A DNA stretch of 64,000 nucleotides, taken from assembly GCF_001440415.1 (NCBI RefSeq), contig NZ_LLYA01000161.1, positions 19,409-83,408 of the forward strand, given 5' to 3'. The notes beneath the pieces are model-generated. The model was not told where the DNA came from and searched no databases. It saw nothing but the letters and a program-made list of their open reading frames with translations. Positions within the stretch are counted from its first letter, which is position 1. Each line of letters starts with the position of its first letter. This DNA is from Bradyrhizobium retamae. GTDB lineage: Bacteria > Pseudomonadota > Alphaproteobacteria > Rhizobiales > Xanthobacteraceae. Of this stretch, positions 51,164 through 58,925 are shown in pieces. Position numbers and translations under genes: made by a program.

Positions 51164-51933
51164 TCACCGTTGCGCCGCTTGCCACGCCAGCAGTCTGTGC
51201 TCCGCTAGCGACATCGCCACCGACGTCACGTAACCGGTGACGCCAAGCAGGATGACACCGGCGAACAGGTCGGCCGAGCGGAACGCGCGGGCTGACAGCA
51301 GAACCCAATGGCCGAGCCCGTCGAGGCCGGCCAGAATTTCACAGACCACCGACAGGATCAGCGCCACCGTCAGGCTGAGGCGCATCCCAGCGAGAATGTC
51401 GGGGCTGGCGGAGGGCAGCGCGATCTTGAAGATCACGGCGAGGCGTGACATCTGCAGCGACCGCGCGACCTCGTAGAGCCGCGGCTCGACCGCCGCAAAA
51501 CCATGGATGGTCGCCAGCATGATCGGCCAGATCGCACCGAAGGCGATCACGAACAGCGCCATCGCCTGGGTCAGCCCCAGCATGGCGATCGCCACCGGAA
51601 TGATCGCCGAGACCGGCAGCGGCCGTAAGAACTCCAGCGACGGCGCGACATAGGTCCGCATCCTGCGCGACGATCCGATGATCGCGCCGATCGCGATGCC
51701 GGCAATGGAGGCGGCGAGCCAGCCATAGGCCATGTGTTCGAGCGTGCCGGCGAGCTTGCTCCAGAGATCGCCGGAGGAAAACCCGCGCACCAGCGAGGCC
51801 CAGGCATGAACCGCGCGGCCATCCTGTGGCGCGTGGCGAGCTTTGCGGTTGCGGCCGGGTTCGTCGCGCTATGGCAATTGATCGCCAATTTAAAACTGGT
51901 CTCGCCGGTGTTCCTGCCGGGGCCCGATCATGC
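51164..51933 (-). pseudogene. ABC transporter permease (SsuC/TauC type) with its 5' end inverted
   Basis: The body of the permease runs on the minus strand from codon GCC at 51805 (AWASLVRGFSSGDLWSKLAG) to 51164 and carries the inner-membrane permease motif EVARSLQMSRLAVIFKIALP. Its first 42 residues (MNRAAILWRVASFAVAAGFV ... LPGPDH) are encoded on the plus strand at 51806-51931. Turning 51804-51933 around joins the two exactly in frame into a 255-residue permease, the usual family length. It would overlap the preceding permease stop by ATGA. In the present state only a 208-residue product from GTG 51790, lacking the first helix, could be made. Confidence 0.8.
51804..51933. repeat. Inverted segment bounded by 6-bp inverted repeats GCATGA / TCATGC
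   Basis: GCATGA at 51804-51809 and TCATGC at 51928-51933 flank a piece encoding the N-terminus of permease 2 on the wrong strand. Because the repeat contains both the TGA stop of permease 1 and the ATG start of permease 2, flipping the segment leaves permease 1 intact and connects or disconnects permease 2. The repeat does not extend beyond 6 bp on either side. Confidence 0.75.
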
Positions 51934-52692
51934 GCTGTCTCCGCTCAACGCGGCGCGGCCGAACAGGCGGATCTGGGCGACGACCAGCAGGATATTCAGT
52001 GCGTAGCCGATGACGCCGATCCAGACCAGATAGGCCAGCATCAGGTCCGGGCGCAGCGCCTGCTGCGCCAGCATGATGCCGGCGCCGAGGCCCAGCGGGT
52101 TGATCGCGATTTCGACCGTCACGGCGACGATCAGCGCGATGCCGGCCGACAGGCGGAACGCGACGAAGATCCGCGGCAGCGCCGCCGGGATGATGATCTT
52201 CCAGACCCGCTGCGCCGGCGGCAGCCGCAACGCCCGCGCCACCTCCATCAGCCGCGGCTCGATGCTGCGCACCGCCGCGCGCGACAGGATCAGAACCGGC
52301 CAGACGCAGGCGAACGCCACGATCACGATCTCCATGCGGTAGCCGAAGCCGAGCGCGATCAGCGCGATCGGCAGCAGCGCAATCGAGGGAATCGGCCTGA
52401 TGGCCTCGACCGTTACTTCCATCAGTCGATCGAGCGTATCTGAAATCCCGAAGGCGATGCCGAACGCCAAGCCGATGGTGGTGCCGATCGCAAGGCCTGC
52501 GAAAGCTGAAAACAGCGTGTCGCGCGTCGCCGCCAGAATCGAGAGATCGGCGAAGGCGCCGAACAGCGCCATCACGATCTCGCTCGGCGGCGCAAGGCTG
52601 TCGCTCTGCAGATGGGTGGCGCGTGCCCAGATTTCGAACGCCACCAGCACGGCGAGCGGCAGAACGAGCGCCTTGGCGGAATTCGCCGTCAC
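51928..52692 (-). CDS. ABC transporter permease, nitrate/sulfonate/taurine type
   Basis: A 254-residue BPD inner-membrane protein with six helices and the cytoplasmic EAA loop EVARALRLPPAQRVWKIIIPAALP. It resembles SsuC/TauC. ATG 52692 overlaps the stop of the ATPase gene (ATGA). Its stop lies at the inverted-repeat GCATGA of the flipped segment and is therefore preserved in both orientations. Confidence 0.9.
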   Translation of the reverse strand: MTANSAKALVLPLAVLVAFEIWARATHLQSDSLAPPSEIVMALFGAFADLSILAATRDTLFSAFAGLAIGTTIGLAFGIAFGISDTLDRLMEVTVEAIRPIPSIALLPIALIALGFGYRMEIVIVAFACVWPVLILSRAAVRSIEPRLMEVARALRLPPAQRVWKIIIPAALPRIFVAFRLSAGIALIVAVTVEIAINPLGLGAGIMLAQQALRPDLMLAYLVWIGVIGYALNILLVVAQIRLFGRAALSGDSA

Positions 52693-53492
52693 TGCTCGGT
52701 GGCCTTGATGAAATCGAACAATTGCCGCCGCAGTCGCAGGAATTCCGGATGCTCGCGGGTCGACAATTGATCGCGCGGGCGCGGGAGGTTGACCGAAAGC
52801 TCGATGCCGATCCGTCCCGGATGCGGCAGCAGGCCGATGATGCGGTCGCCAAGATAGATGGCTTCGTCGAGGTCGTGGGTCACGAAGATCACAGTAGCGC
52901 CGCTGGCTGCCACCAGCGATAATACCTCATCCTGCAGTCCCTGCCGCGTCATCGCATCCAGCGCGCCGAACGGCTCGTCCATCAGAAGCGTCTTCGGCTC
53001 CTGCGCCAGGCAGCGGGCGATCTGCAGGCGCTGCTGCATGCCGCCTGACATTTCTGACGGGTATTTGCCGGCATGGCCGGGCAGGCCGACCGTGCGCAAA
53101 AGTTCCTCGATGCGGGCAAGGCGCTCGGCTGACGGCATGCCGCCCGCTTCCAGCGCCAGCGAGACATTGCCCGCCGCGGTGCGCCACGGCAGCAGCGCCT
53201 TGCCGTAGTCCTGGAACACGATCGCGATCTCGCGACGCGGCTCGTGCATCGGCTGGCCGTCGAAATTCACCTTGCCGCTGGTCGGCTGGTAAAGGCCTGC
53301 GGCCAGCCGCAGCGCCGTGGTCTTGCCGCAACCAGAGGCGCCGACGATGCAGAGGAATTCGCCGGGCGGCACCCCCAGGCTCAGATTTTCGATGATGGTT
53401 TTGCCGCCGAGTACAAGCGTCACTCCGTCAAATGCGATCTGCGACGCAGGGGTGCCGGATACGGCTTCGAGGCGTTTTGCGGCGCTTGCCAT
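52689..53492 (-). CDS. ABC transporter ATP-binding protein, nitrate/sulfonate/taurine type
   Basis: A 267-residue ATPase. Walker A GASGCGKTT at residues 51-59, signature SGGMQQ at 149-154, Walker B LLMDEPFGALDA at about 169-180, switch His in VTHDLDEA. SsuB/TauB family. It begins 3 bases after the GntR gene stop and overlaps the permease gene, inside one operon. Confidence 0.93.
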   Translation of the reverse strand: MASAAKRLEAVSGTPASQIAFDGVTLVLGGKTIIENLSLGVPPGEFLCIVGASGCGKTTALRLAAGLYQPTSGKVNFDGQPMHEPRREIAIVFQDYGKALLPWRTAAGNVSLALEAGGMPSAERLARIEELLRTVGLPGHAGKYPSEMSGGMQQRLQIARCLAQEPKTLLMDEPFGALDAMTRQGLQDEVLSLVAASGATVIFVTHDLDEAIYLGDRIIGLLPHPGRIGIELSVNLPRPRDQLSTREHPEFLRLRRQLFDFIKATEQ

Positions 53493-53495
53493 GGT

Positions 53496-54194
53496 TCAAC
53501 TCTCGCTGCCGGGAGGATAGACGAAATTGAGGGTGGAGCGCAGATGCGCTTCCAGCATTGCCTGCGAGCCGGGAATATCGCGCTCGATCGCCCGATCGGC
53601 CAGCAATTGATGCGCGCGCACGAATTTCTTGCCGCTGTCGACGGAACGCATCATCACGCGGCGGTAGCGGTAGGCCTGGTCGTAGAGATCGGAATGGGCT
53701 GCCAGCAAACGCTTCGAGCCGCACGCCGCCAGCAAGGCGGTGTGAAAGCCCTTGTGCAGCCGGTCGAAATCCTCTGCGCCCTCGCGGAATTCATCGCCGG
53801 TCCGCTCGATGTGGCGGCGCATCTGGTGCAATGCGCTGACGATACCGGCTTCCCAGGCATCGTCGCCATGGATGATCGCCAAACGGATGGCCTCGACCTC
53901 GACCGCCGTGCGCATCGTGGTGATGTCGAGCAGATCCTCGCGGCTAACGTCGGCGACGCGGAAGCCGCGCTGTCCGATGCCGACGATCAGTCCCCGCGAC
54001 ATCAGCCGTGACAGGCCCTCGCGCAAGGGGGTGGCGCCGATCTCGTAGCGCTGCACGAGGTCGACGATGCCGAGCCGCGATCCCGGCGCCAGATGGCCGG
54101 CAAGGATGTCCTGCTCGACCAGCATGGCCGCGCGCTCGCTCAAGGTAGCGGCCTCGGCTAGCGGTCGGTTCAGTTGGCGTTCGGAAGCAGGCAT
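53496..54194 (-). CDS. GntR family regulator with FCD domain
   Basis: A 232-residue regulator. The winged helix covers about residues 10-75 (LAPGSRLGIVDLVQRYEIGATPLREGLSRLMSRGLI). The FCD ligand domain has metal-type His/Asp positions in EDFDRLHKGFHTALLAACGS and AHSDLYDQAYRYR. ATG 54194 gives the standard length. It lies within the importer operon between the binding protein and the ATPase, and probably controls this operon and the divergent catabolic genes through the region 55130-55216. Confidence 0.88.
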   Translation of the reverse strand: MPASERQLNRPLAEAATLSERAAMLVEQDILAGHLAPGSRLGIVDLVQRYEIGATPLREGLSRLMSRGLIVGIGQRGFRVADVSREDLLDITTMRTAVEVEAIRLAIIHGDDAWEAGIVSALHQMRRHIERTGDEFREGAEDFDRLHKGFHTALLAACGSKRLLAAHSDLYDQAYRYRRVMMRSVDSGKKFVRAHQLLADRAIERDIPGSQAMLEAHLRSTLNFVYPPGSES

Positions 54195-54205
54195 CGCGCA
54201 ATCTG

Positions 54206-55129
54206 CTATTTCATGACCAGCTTCGATGTGTCGAGCTTGGATTGCAGCATCTTCTGCGACGACATCACCTCGATCCACCAAGAGAGCTGCTCGGGCTTCA
54301 GCGCCGGTTCGGAGCGGTTCGGCGGCGTCGCCTTGACCAGTTCGATCGGCTGCTTGGTGAACTTGGCAATCGAGTTCGATGCCTTTTCGCGGTCGTTGTT
54401 GACGATGACGGCGGACTCGGCGATCGCGTCACGGAATTTCTTGATCGCCGCGGCGTTCTTGTCAGCCCATTCGCGTGACGCAGCGTAGAAGATGATGGGA
54501 TCGGTGCGCGCCAGTTCGACCGCGTAGCGTGCGCCGACCGATCCGAGGCCGGCATTGGTCATGCGGGTCACGAACGGTTCGGCGGTCAGCACGGCATCGA
54601 CGCCGCCGGATTTGATGATATCGGCCATGGTCGGGAAGGTGACCTCGACGAAATTGACGCTCTTGGGGTCGACGCCTTTCTCCACGAGCCACTTCACGAA
54701 CAATACGTGCAGGAAGGCATTCAGCCCGGGCGCGCCGACCTTCTTGCCGGCGAAATCCTTCGGCTCCTTGATGGTGATGCCGTTGCGGACGAACGCGGTG
54801 ATGTTGCCGTTCGACACCGGGCTCATGATGGTAGCACCCGCAATAGCGACCAGATCGAGCCCGCCGTCGACGGCCTGCAAAAACACCGTTGAGGTCGGCC
54901 CGCCAATCTGAATCGAATTCGACAGGATCGCCGCCGGGATGTTCGAGTTGATGCCGATCGGCGTCATCTCGACCTCAAGGCCGTGCTTTCTGAAAATGCC
55001 TTCGTCGATCGCGATCATTGCCGAGGCGCAATCCGAAGTCGCCGTGCAGCCGACCTGGATCTTGGCTTGCGCAAAGGCGGTGCCGGTCAGCGCCACGCTG
55101 ACCGCAAGGGCGGCTAGGACCTTTTTCAC
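54206..55129 (-). CDS. ABC transporter substrate-binding protein (NMT1/SsuA-like)
   Basis: A 307-residue periplasmic binding protein, first gene of the importer operon. Signal peptide (M)KKVLAALAVSVALTGTAFAQ, then KIQVGCTATSDCASAMIAID and EGIFRKHGLEVEM typical of the NitT/TauT class. GTG 55129 is chosen because GGGGAG lies 6 bases upstream and the signal peptide starts there. Ligand unknown; the divergent hydrolases point to an organic acid or amide rather than to a simple sulfonate. Confidence 0.88.
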   Translation of the reverse strand: MKKVLAALAVSVALTGTAFAQAKIQVGCTATSDCASAMIAIDEGIFRKHGLEVEMTPIGINSNIPAAILSNSIQIGGPTSTVFLQAVDGGLDLVAIAGATIMSPVSNGNITAFVRNGITIKEPKDFAGKKVGAPGLNAFLHVLFVKWLVEKGVDPKSVNFVEVTFPTMADIIKSGGVDAVLTAEPFVTRMTNAGLGSVGARYAVELARTDPIIFYAASREWADKNAAAIKKFRDAIAESAVIVNNDREKASNSIAKFTKQPIELVKATPPNRSEPALKPEQLSWWIEVMSSQKMLQSKLDTSKLVMK

Positions 55130-55156
55130 GACAATCTCCCCATGACACATTTTTCT

Positions 55157-55207
55157 GTCTTGTTTATCGATATTTTTTTTGATCATATATTTCATCTGAA
55201 AACAAGA
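55157..55207. promoter_or_regulatory. AT-rich divergent control region with inverted repeat
   Basis: Between the importer operon and the FAH gene. TCTTGTTT (55158-55165) and AAACAAGA (55200-55207) form a perfect 8-bp inverted repeat spanning AT-rich DNA with TGATCA in the middle. The best candidate binding region for the GntR regulator of the locus. Confidence 0.45.
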
Positions 55208-55216
55208 GGGCGTCAG

Positions 55217-56200
55217 GTGAAACTCGCAACAATCAAGTCGGGCGGTCAGGAAAAGGTCGCCATCGTGCATAGCGGCGATAGGCTGCTCTTTGATCTCGCG
55301 GCAGCGGCCAGCCGCAACGGAGATGCCAGTCCTGCCTTCGCTTCGATGCTGGCGCTCATCGATACCGGTGACGCCGCGCTCGAACAGGCTGCGAAGGTGT
55401 TCGACAAACACGGCGAGGACGAGAGCCTTTCAGTATCGGTGGATGCCACTGAGATTCTCGCGCCGGTCCCGGTGCCGCGACAGATGCGGGACGGCATGTC
55501 ATTTCCGCTGCATATCCTGCAGGCCCCCCGCGGGCAGCTCAAGCTGGCCGCACGCGCCAAGGGCGACATGGCCGAGCTGGCGCGGATCGAGGCCGAGCCG
55601 CTCGGCGAACTGCCGGAGGTCTATCGCAAGCAGCCGATCTACTACATCACAAACCGCTTCAGCGTGCGCGGCACCAACACCACGGTGAAGTGGCCGCGCT
55701 ACAGCCAGGTGATGGACTATGAGCTCGAATTCGGCGTCATCACCAGGAACAAGGGTGCCAACATCTCCGCCGCCAAGGCCAAAGACCACATCTTTGGCTA
55801 CACGATCTTCAATGACTTTTCCGCACGCGATGCCCAGCGCATTGAGATGGAAGGACGGCTAGGCCCGGCGAAAGGCAAGAGCTTTGATGGCGGCAACGTG
55901 ATGGGCCCGTGGATCGTGACGCCAGACGATATCGGCGATCCCTACAAATTGAAGATGGAAGCGCGCGTCAACGGTGAGACGCGCTCGCAAGGGGTGACCG
56001 AGGGCATGCTATTCTCATTCGAGGAGATCATCGCCCATGTCAGCAAGGACGAGACCCTGATGCCCGGCGAATTCATCGGATCCGGCACCGTCGGCAATGG
56101 ATGCGGGCTCGAACTCGGCTGGTATCTCGAACATGGCGACACCATCGAACTCGAAGTCGAAAAGATCGGCATCTTGAAGAACCGGGTCGAGCGGCAATAG
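55217..56200 (+). CDS. Fumarylacetoacetate hydrolase family protein
   Basis: A 327-residue two-domain FAH enzyme. Metal ligands are the acidic residues in DYELEFGVI and in FNDFSARDAQ, and GKSFDGGNVMGPWIVTPDD and GEFIGSGTVGNGCGLELGWYLE are family hallmarks. Relatives hydrolyse C-C bonds of acylpyruvates or decarboxylate ring-cleavage products. GTG 55217 is the preferred start, with AGAGGG upstream. First gene of a three-gene catabolic unit. Confidence 0.88.
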   Translation: MKLATIKSGGQEKVAIVHSGDRLLFDLAAAASRNGDASPAFASMLALIDTGDAALEQAAKVFDKHGEDESLSVSVDATEILAPVPVPRQMRDGMSFPLHILQAPRGQLKLAARAKGDMAELARIEAEPLGELPEVYRKQPIYYITNRFSVRGTNTTVKWPRYSQVMDYELEFGVITRNKGANISAAKAKDHIFGYTIFNDFSARDAQRIEMEGRLGPAKGKSFDGGNVMGPWIVTPDDIGDPYKLKMEARVNGETRSQGVTEGMLFSFEEIIAHVSKDETLMPGEFIGSGTVGNGCGLELGWYLEHGDTIELEVEKIGILKNRVERQ

Positions 56201-56247
56201 CCGTTTGCGACCACGCTACACAAAAGAACATCCAGCGAGGAACCGCC

Positions 56248-57024
56248 ATGGCGCGTAGATTGATCGACATTTCCGTCCCCCTGCAAAACGACGTGCCGGC
56301 CGATCCGCCCGGCAACCACCCGACCATCCAGTACATTGATCACCAGCAAGGCCTGCCGCGGATGCTGCAGTTCTTCGAAGGGTTGAAGGCGGAAGATCTG
56401 CCTGATGGCCAGGGCTGGGCGGTGGAGCAGGTATCGCTCTCCACCCACAACGGCACGCATCTGGATGCGCCCTGGCATTTCCATCCCACCATGAACCGCG
56501 GCGAGCGTTCATGGACCATCGACGAGGTGCCGCTGGAATGGTGCTTTCAGCCGGGTGTGAAACTCGACTTCCGGCATTTGCCGGATGGCTACGTCGCCAC
56601 CGCCAAGGATGTCGAAGCGGAATTGAAGCGCATCGGCCATACGCTGTCGCCGCTTGAGATCGTCGTGGTCAATACCAGCGCCGGCGCAAAATACGGGCGG
56701 CAGGACTACGTCACCTCCGGCTGCGGCATGGGCTACGAGGCGACGATGTATCTATTGGAGCGCGGCGTGCGCCTGACCGGCATCGACGGCTGGAGCTGGG
56801 ATGCGCCGTTCGTCTACACCGCGAAGAAATATGCCGAGACGAAGGACGCCAGCCTGATCTGGGAAGGCCACAAGGCCGGGCGCCACATCGGCTATTGCCA
56901 CCTCGAGAAGCTGCACAATCTCGAACAATTGCCGTCGACTGGCTTCATGGTGTCGTGCTTCCCGGTGAAGATCGAGCGCGCATCCGCCGGCTGGACCCGC
57001 GCGGTCGCCATTCTCGACGGCTGA
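56248..57024 (+). CDS. Cyclase family protein (kynurenine formamidase / isatin hydrolase-like)
   Basis: A 258-residue metal-dependent hydrolase. The metal motif HNGTHLDAPWHFHP (HxGTHxDxPxHF) is near residue 72, and a further His/Glu pair occurs in the GHKAGRHIGYCHLEKL stretch. Family members open cyclic amides or hydrolyse N-formyl groups, such as N-formylkynurenine or isatin. Second gene of the unit, GCGAGGAA upstream. It implies a ring or formamide hydrolysis step. Confidence 0.88.
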   Translation: MARRLIDISVPLQNDVPADPPGNHPTIQYIDHQQGLPRMLQFFEGLKAEDLPDGQGWAVEQVSLSTHNGTHLDAPWHFHPTMNRGERSWTIDEVPLEWCFQPGVKLDFRHLPDGYVATAKDVEAELKRIGHTLSPLEIVVVNTSAGAKYGRQDYVTSGCGMGYEATMYLLERGVRLTGIDGWSWDAPFVYTAKKYAETKDASLIWEGHKAGRHIGYCHLEKLHNLEQLPSTGFMVSCFPVKIERASAGWTRAVAILDG

Positions 57025-57064
57025 AGGCTGCCCGCAACAACAAGCAAGATCGGGGAGAGAACGA

Positions 57065-58165
57065 ATGACGGATTTGCGCACGGCCCCGCTGCGGGGATGC
57101 TTCTGCTGTGGTCAATCGTATCAGCCATTCGCCGCACCAAGCCGGCGTGGCTTCATGCTCGGTGCCGGCGCGCTGGCCCTGACGACGGCGGTCGGTGGCG
57201 GCCAGCAGGCACGGGCACAAACTGCCGACGCAAAGCCGTTCCGGATCGACGTTCACCATCATCTCTCGCCGCCAACCTACGTGACCGCGTCGAACGACAG
57301 CGGCTTCGGCGATCCCTTGATGAAGAACTGGACGATCGAGAAATCGCTCGCCGATATGGACAAGGCCGGCATCGCCACTGCGATGCTGTCCGTCACCACG
57401 CCCGCGGTCAATTTCACCAAAGGCGATACGGCACGAAGGCTTTGCCGCGAGTCGAACGAATATGCCGCAAAGCTGGTCGCGGATTATCCGGGGCGGTTCG
57501 GCAATTTCGCGATGCTGCCGCTCACCGACGCCGAAGGCAGCCTGCGCGAGCTCGCCTATGCGCTCGACACGCTCAAGGCCGACGGCATCGCCTTGATGAC
57601 GAGCTACGGCGACAAGTGGCTCGGAGATCCGCTGTTCTTGCCGGTCATGGAGGAACTCAATCGCCGCAAGGCGCTGGTCTACACCCATCCCACCGCGGCC
57701 AATTGCTGCGTGAACCTGGCGCCGACGCAGCCGCCCGTCATGATCGAGTTCGGCACCGACACGACGCGCACGATCGCCGACATCGTCTTCTCCGGCAATG
57801 CGCGGCGGTTTCCCGACATCCGATGGATATTCTCGCACGCCGGCGGAACGATGCCGTTCCTGATCGAGCGCTTCGTGCGGCACCCTCTGCTGGCGCCGAA
57901 GGCCAAGGAGACGGTGCCCGACGGCACGCTCACTGAGCTCAAGCGCTTCTTCTACGACACCGCGCAAACATCCAACCGTGGTGCGATGTCGGCGCTGGCG
58001 GCGATCATTCCGCCGTCGCAGATCGTGTTCGGAACGGATTTTCCGTATCGGACCGGCATCGACCATGTGAAGGGGCTGCGCGAGGCGGGTGTGTTCACGG
58101 AGGAGCAGATGGCGGCGATCGAGCGGGGGAATGCGCTCAAGCTGCTGCCGCGGCTTGCAAGCTAG
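57065..58165 (+). CDS. ACMSD-like amidohydrolase, Tat-exported
   Basis: A 366-residue amidohydrolase-2 protein with a Tat signal (SRRGFMLGAGALALTTAV, cleaved near residue 53). Metal ligands: IDVHHHLSPP, LVYTHPT, WIFSHAGGTMPFL, and the Asp in VFGTDFPYRTG. It resembles 2-amino-3-carboxymuconate-6-semialdehyde decarboxylase and related non-oxidative decarboxylases. A CxxC pair in the pre-signal part (GCFCCGQ) is unusual. Third gene of the unit; its predicted periplasmic site contrasts with the cytosolic partners. Confidence 0.85.
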   Translation: MTDLRTAPLRGCFCCGQSYQPFAAPSRRGFMLGAGALALTTAVGGGQQARAQTADAKPFRIDVHHHLSPPTYVTASNDSGFGDPLMKNWTIEKSLADMDKAGIATAMLSVTTPAVNFTKGDTARRLCRESNEYAAKLVADYPGRFGNFAMLPLTDAEGSLRELAYALDTLKADGIALMTSYGDKWLGDPLFLPVMEELNRRKALVYTHPTAANCCVNLAPTQPPVMIEFGTDTTRTIADIVFSGNARRFPDIRWIFSHAGGTMPFLIERFVRHPLLAPKAKETVPDGTLTELKRFFYDTAQTSNRGAMSALAAIIPPSQIVFGTDFPYRTGIDHVKGLREAGVFTEEQMAAIERGNALKLLPRLAS

Positions 58166-58207
58166 TTTGGGAGCCGAGGCTCTCGTCGCGTCGCGGAACG
58201 ATTCGTT

Positions 58208-58246
58208 AAAAAAAGAAGAGGCGCACCGGCTTTCCGGTGCGCCTCT
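58208..58246 (-). terminator. Rho-independent terminator
   Basis: A 13-bp perfect stem agaggcgcaccgg / ccggtgcgcctct with loop cttt. On the minus strand it runs into TCTTCTTTTTTTT, so it ends the RGY-rich gene. It may also stop the amidohydrolase transcript from the other side. Confidence 0.85.
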
Positions 58247-58291
58247 ATCTTATCTCCGGTCCCGTCTAAGGCGACGGCGATCGAGCCTAAA

Positions 58292-58588
58292 TCACCACCT
58301 GCAGACGCGGACGCCGTAGGGATTCCAATAGCAGCGCGGACCCGGGCGAACAACGAGGGGCGCGCCATAGAAGCCATAACCCCGGCCATAGCCCCGACCC
58401 CGGCCATAACCACGCGCGTAGCCGCGACCGTAACCGCGACCATAACCTCTGCCTCTACCTCTGCCTCGTTGCGCTTCTGCTGACGTGGTCGTCGCACCCA
58501 CCAGAATCGCAGACGTGCTGGCCACGTAGACGAATAACAAAGCCAGCGCTGCAAGACAGCGGGTCAGGATATTGTAGCGTTTAGCCAT
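58292..58588 (-). CDS. RGY-repeat secreted protein
   Basis: A 98-residue protein with a signal peptide (to about residue 39, AEA) and a low-complexity segment of Arg-Gly-Tyr repeats (GRGRGYGRGYGRGYARGYGR and onward), ending with PRCYWNPYGVRVCRW with two Cys. The Gly/Arg/Tyr repeat is coded by ggccatagcc-type repeats visible in the DNA. Probably periplasmic or surface associated, disordered. Function unknown. Confidence 0.75.
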   Translation of the reverse strand: MAKRYNILTRCLAALALLFVYVASTSAILVGATTTSAEAQRGRGRGRGYGRGYGRGYARGYGRGRGYGRGYGFYGAPLVVRPGPRCYWNPYGVRVCRW

Positions 58589-58925
58589 TCGAGAATCTCC
58601 CGGTCACTTCCGAAACACCTGGACTTCCGCACTATCTCACTTAGACGCGCGAGAATGCTTTCCGTTCAGATGCGCTAACACAATATTTTCATAAGGTTCT
58701 TTCGAGCTGTTGGGACTTTATTGAGAAGGGCAGGTAAGGTCAAGTTACGGTGGTTTTGCTGCAGATTCCTGCGGCGCGCATTCATCTTCCTGAATGTTGG
58801 ATGAACACTTAGGATGGTGCGCTGCAGAACCTCGATTGAAAAAATCCGCAAGGCCACGCCAAGGACTTGATGTCGACACGATCTCCATTTTTCAGCGCAA
58901 GACGACCCTCTCCTGACGAGTACCC
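58589..58925. other. AT-richer intergenic region
   Basis: Upstream region of the RGY gene (minus) and the carbamoyltransferase (plus). It is more AT-rich than its surroundings and may hold regulated promoters, but no element is certain and no small gene is seen. Confidence 0.45.

Noticed and set aside
51734..52006. A 90-codon plus-strand frame containing the permease-like start MNRAAILWRVASF
   Set aside because: It is not an independent gene. Its useful part is the inverted N-terminus of permease 2; before and after the inverted repeats the frame is antisense to the flanking permease genes.
58376..58470. Short tandem repeats (ggccatagcc-like) considered as a CRISPR or minisatellite
   Set aside because: They are the in-frame RGY repeats of a secreted protein, with no spacer-repeat structure.
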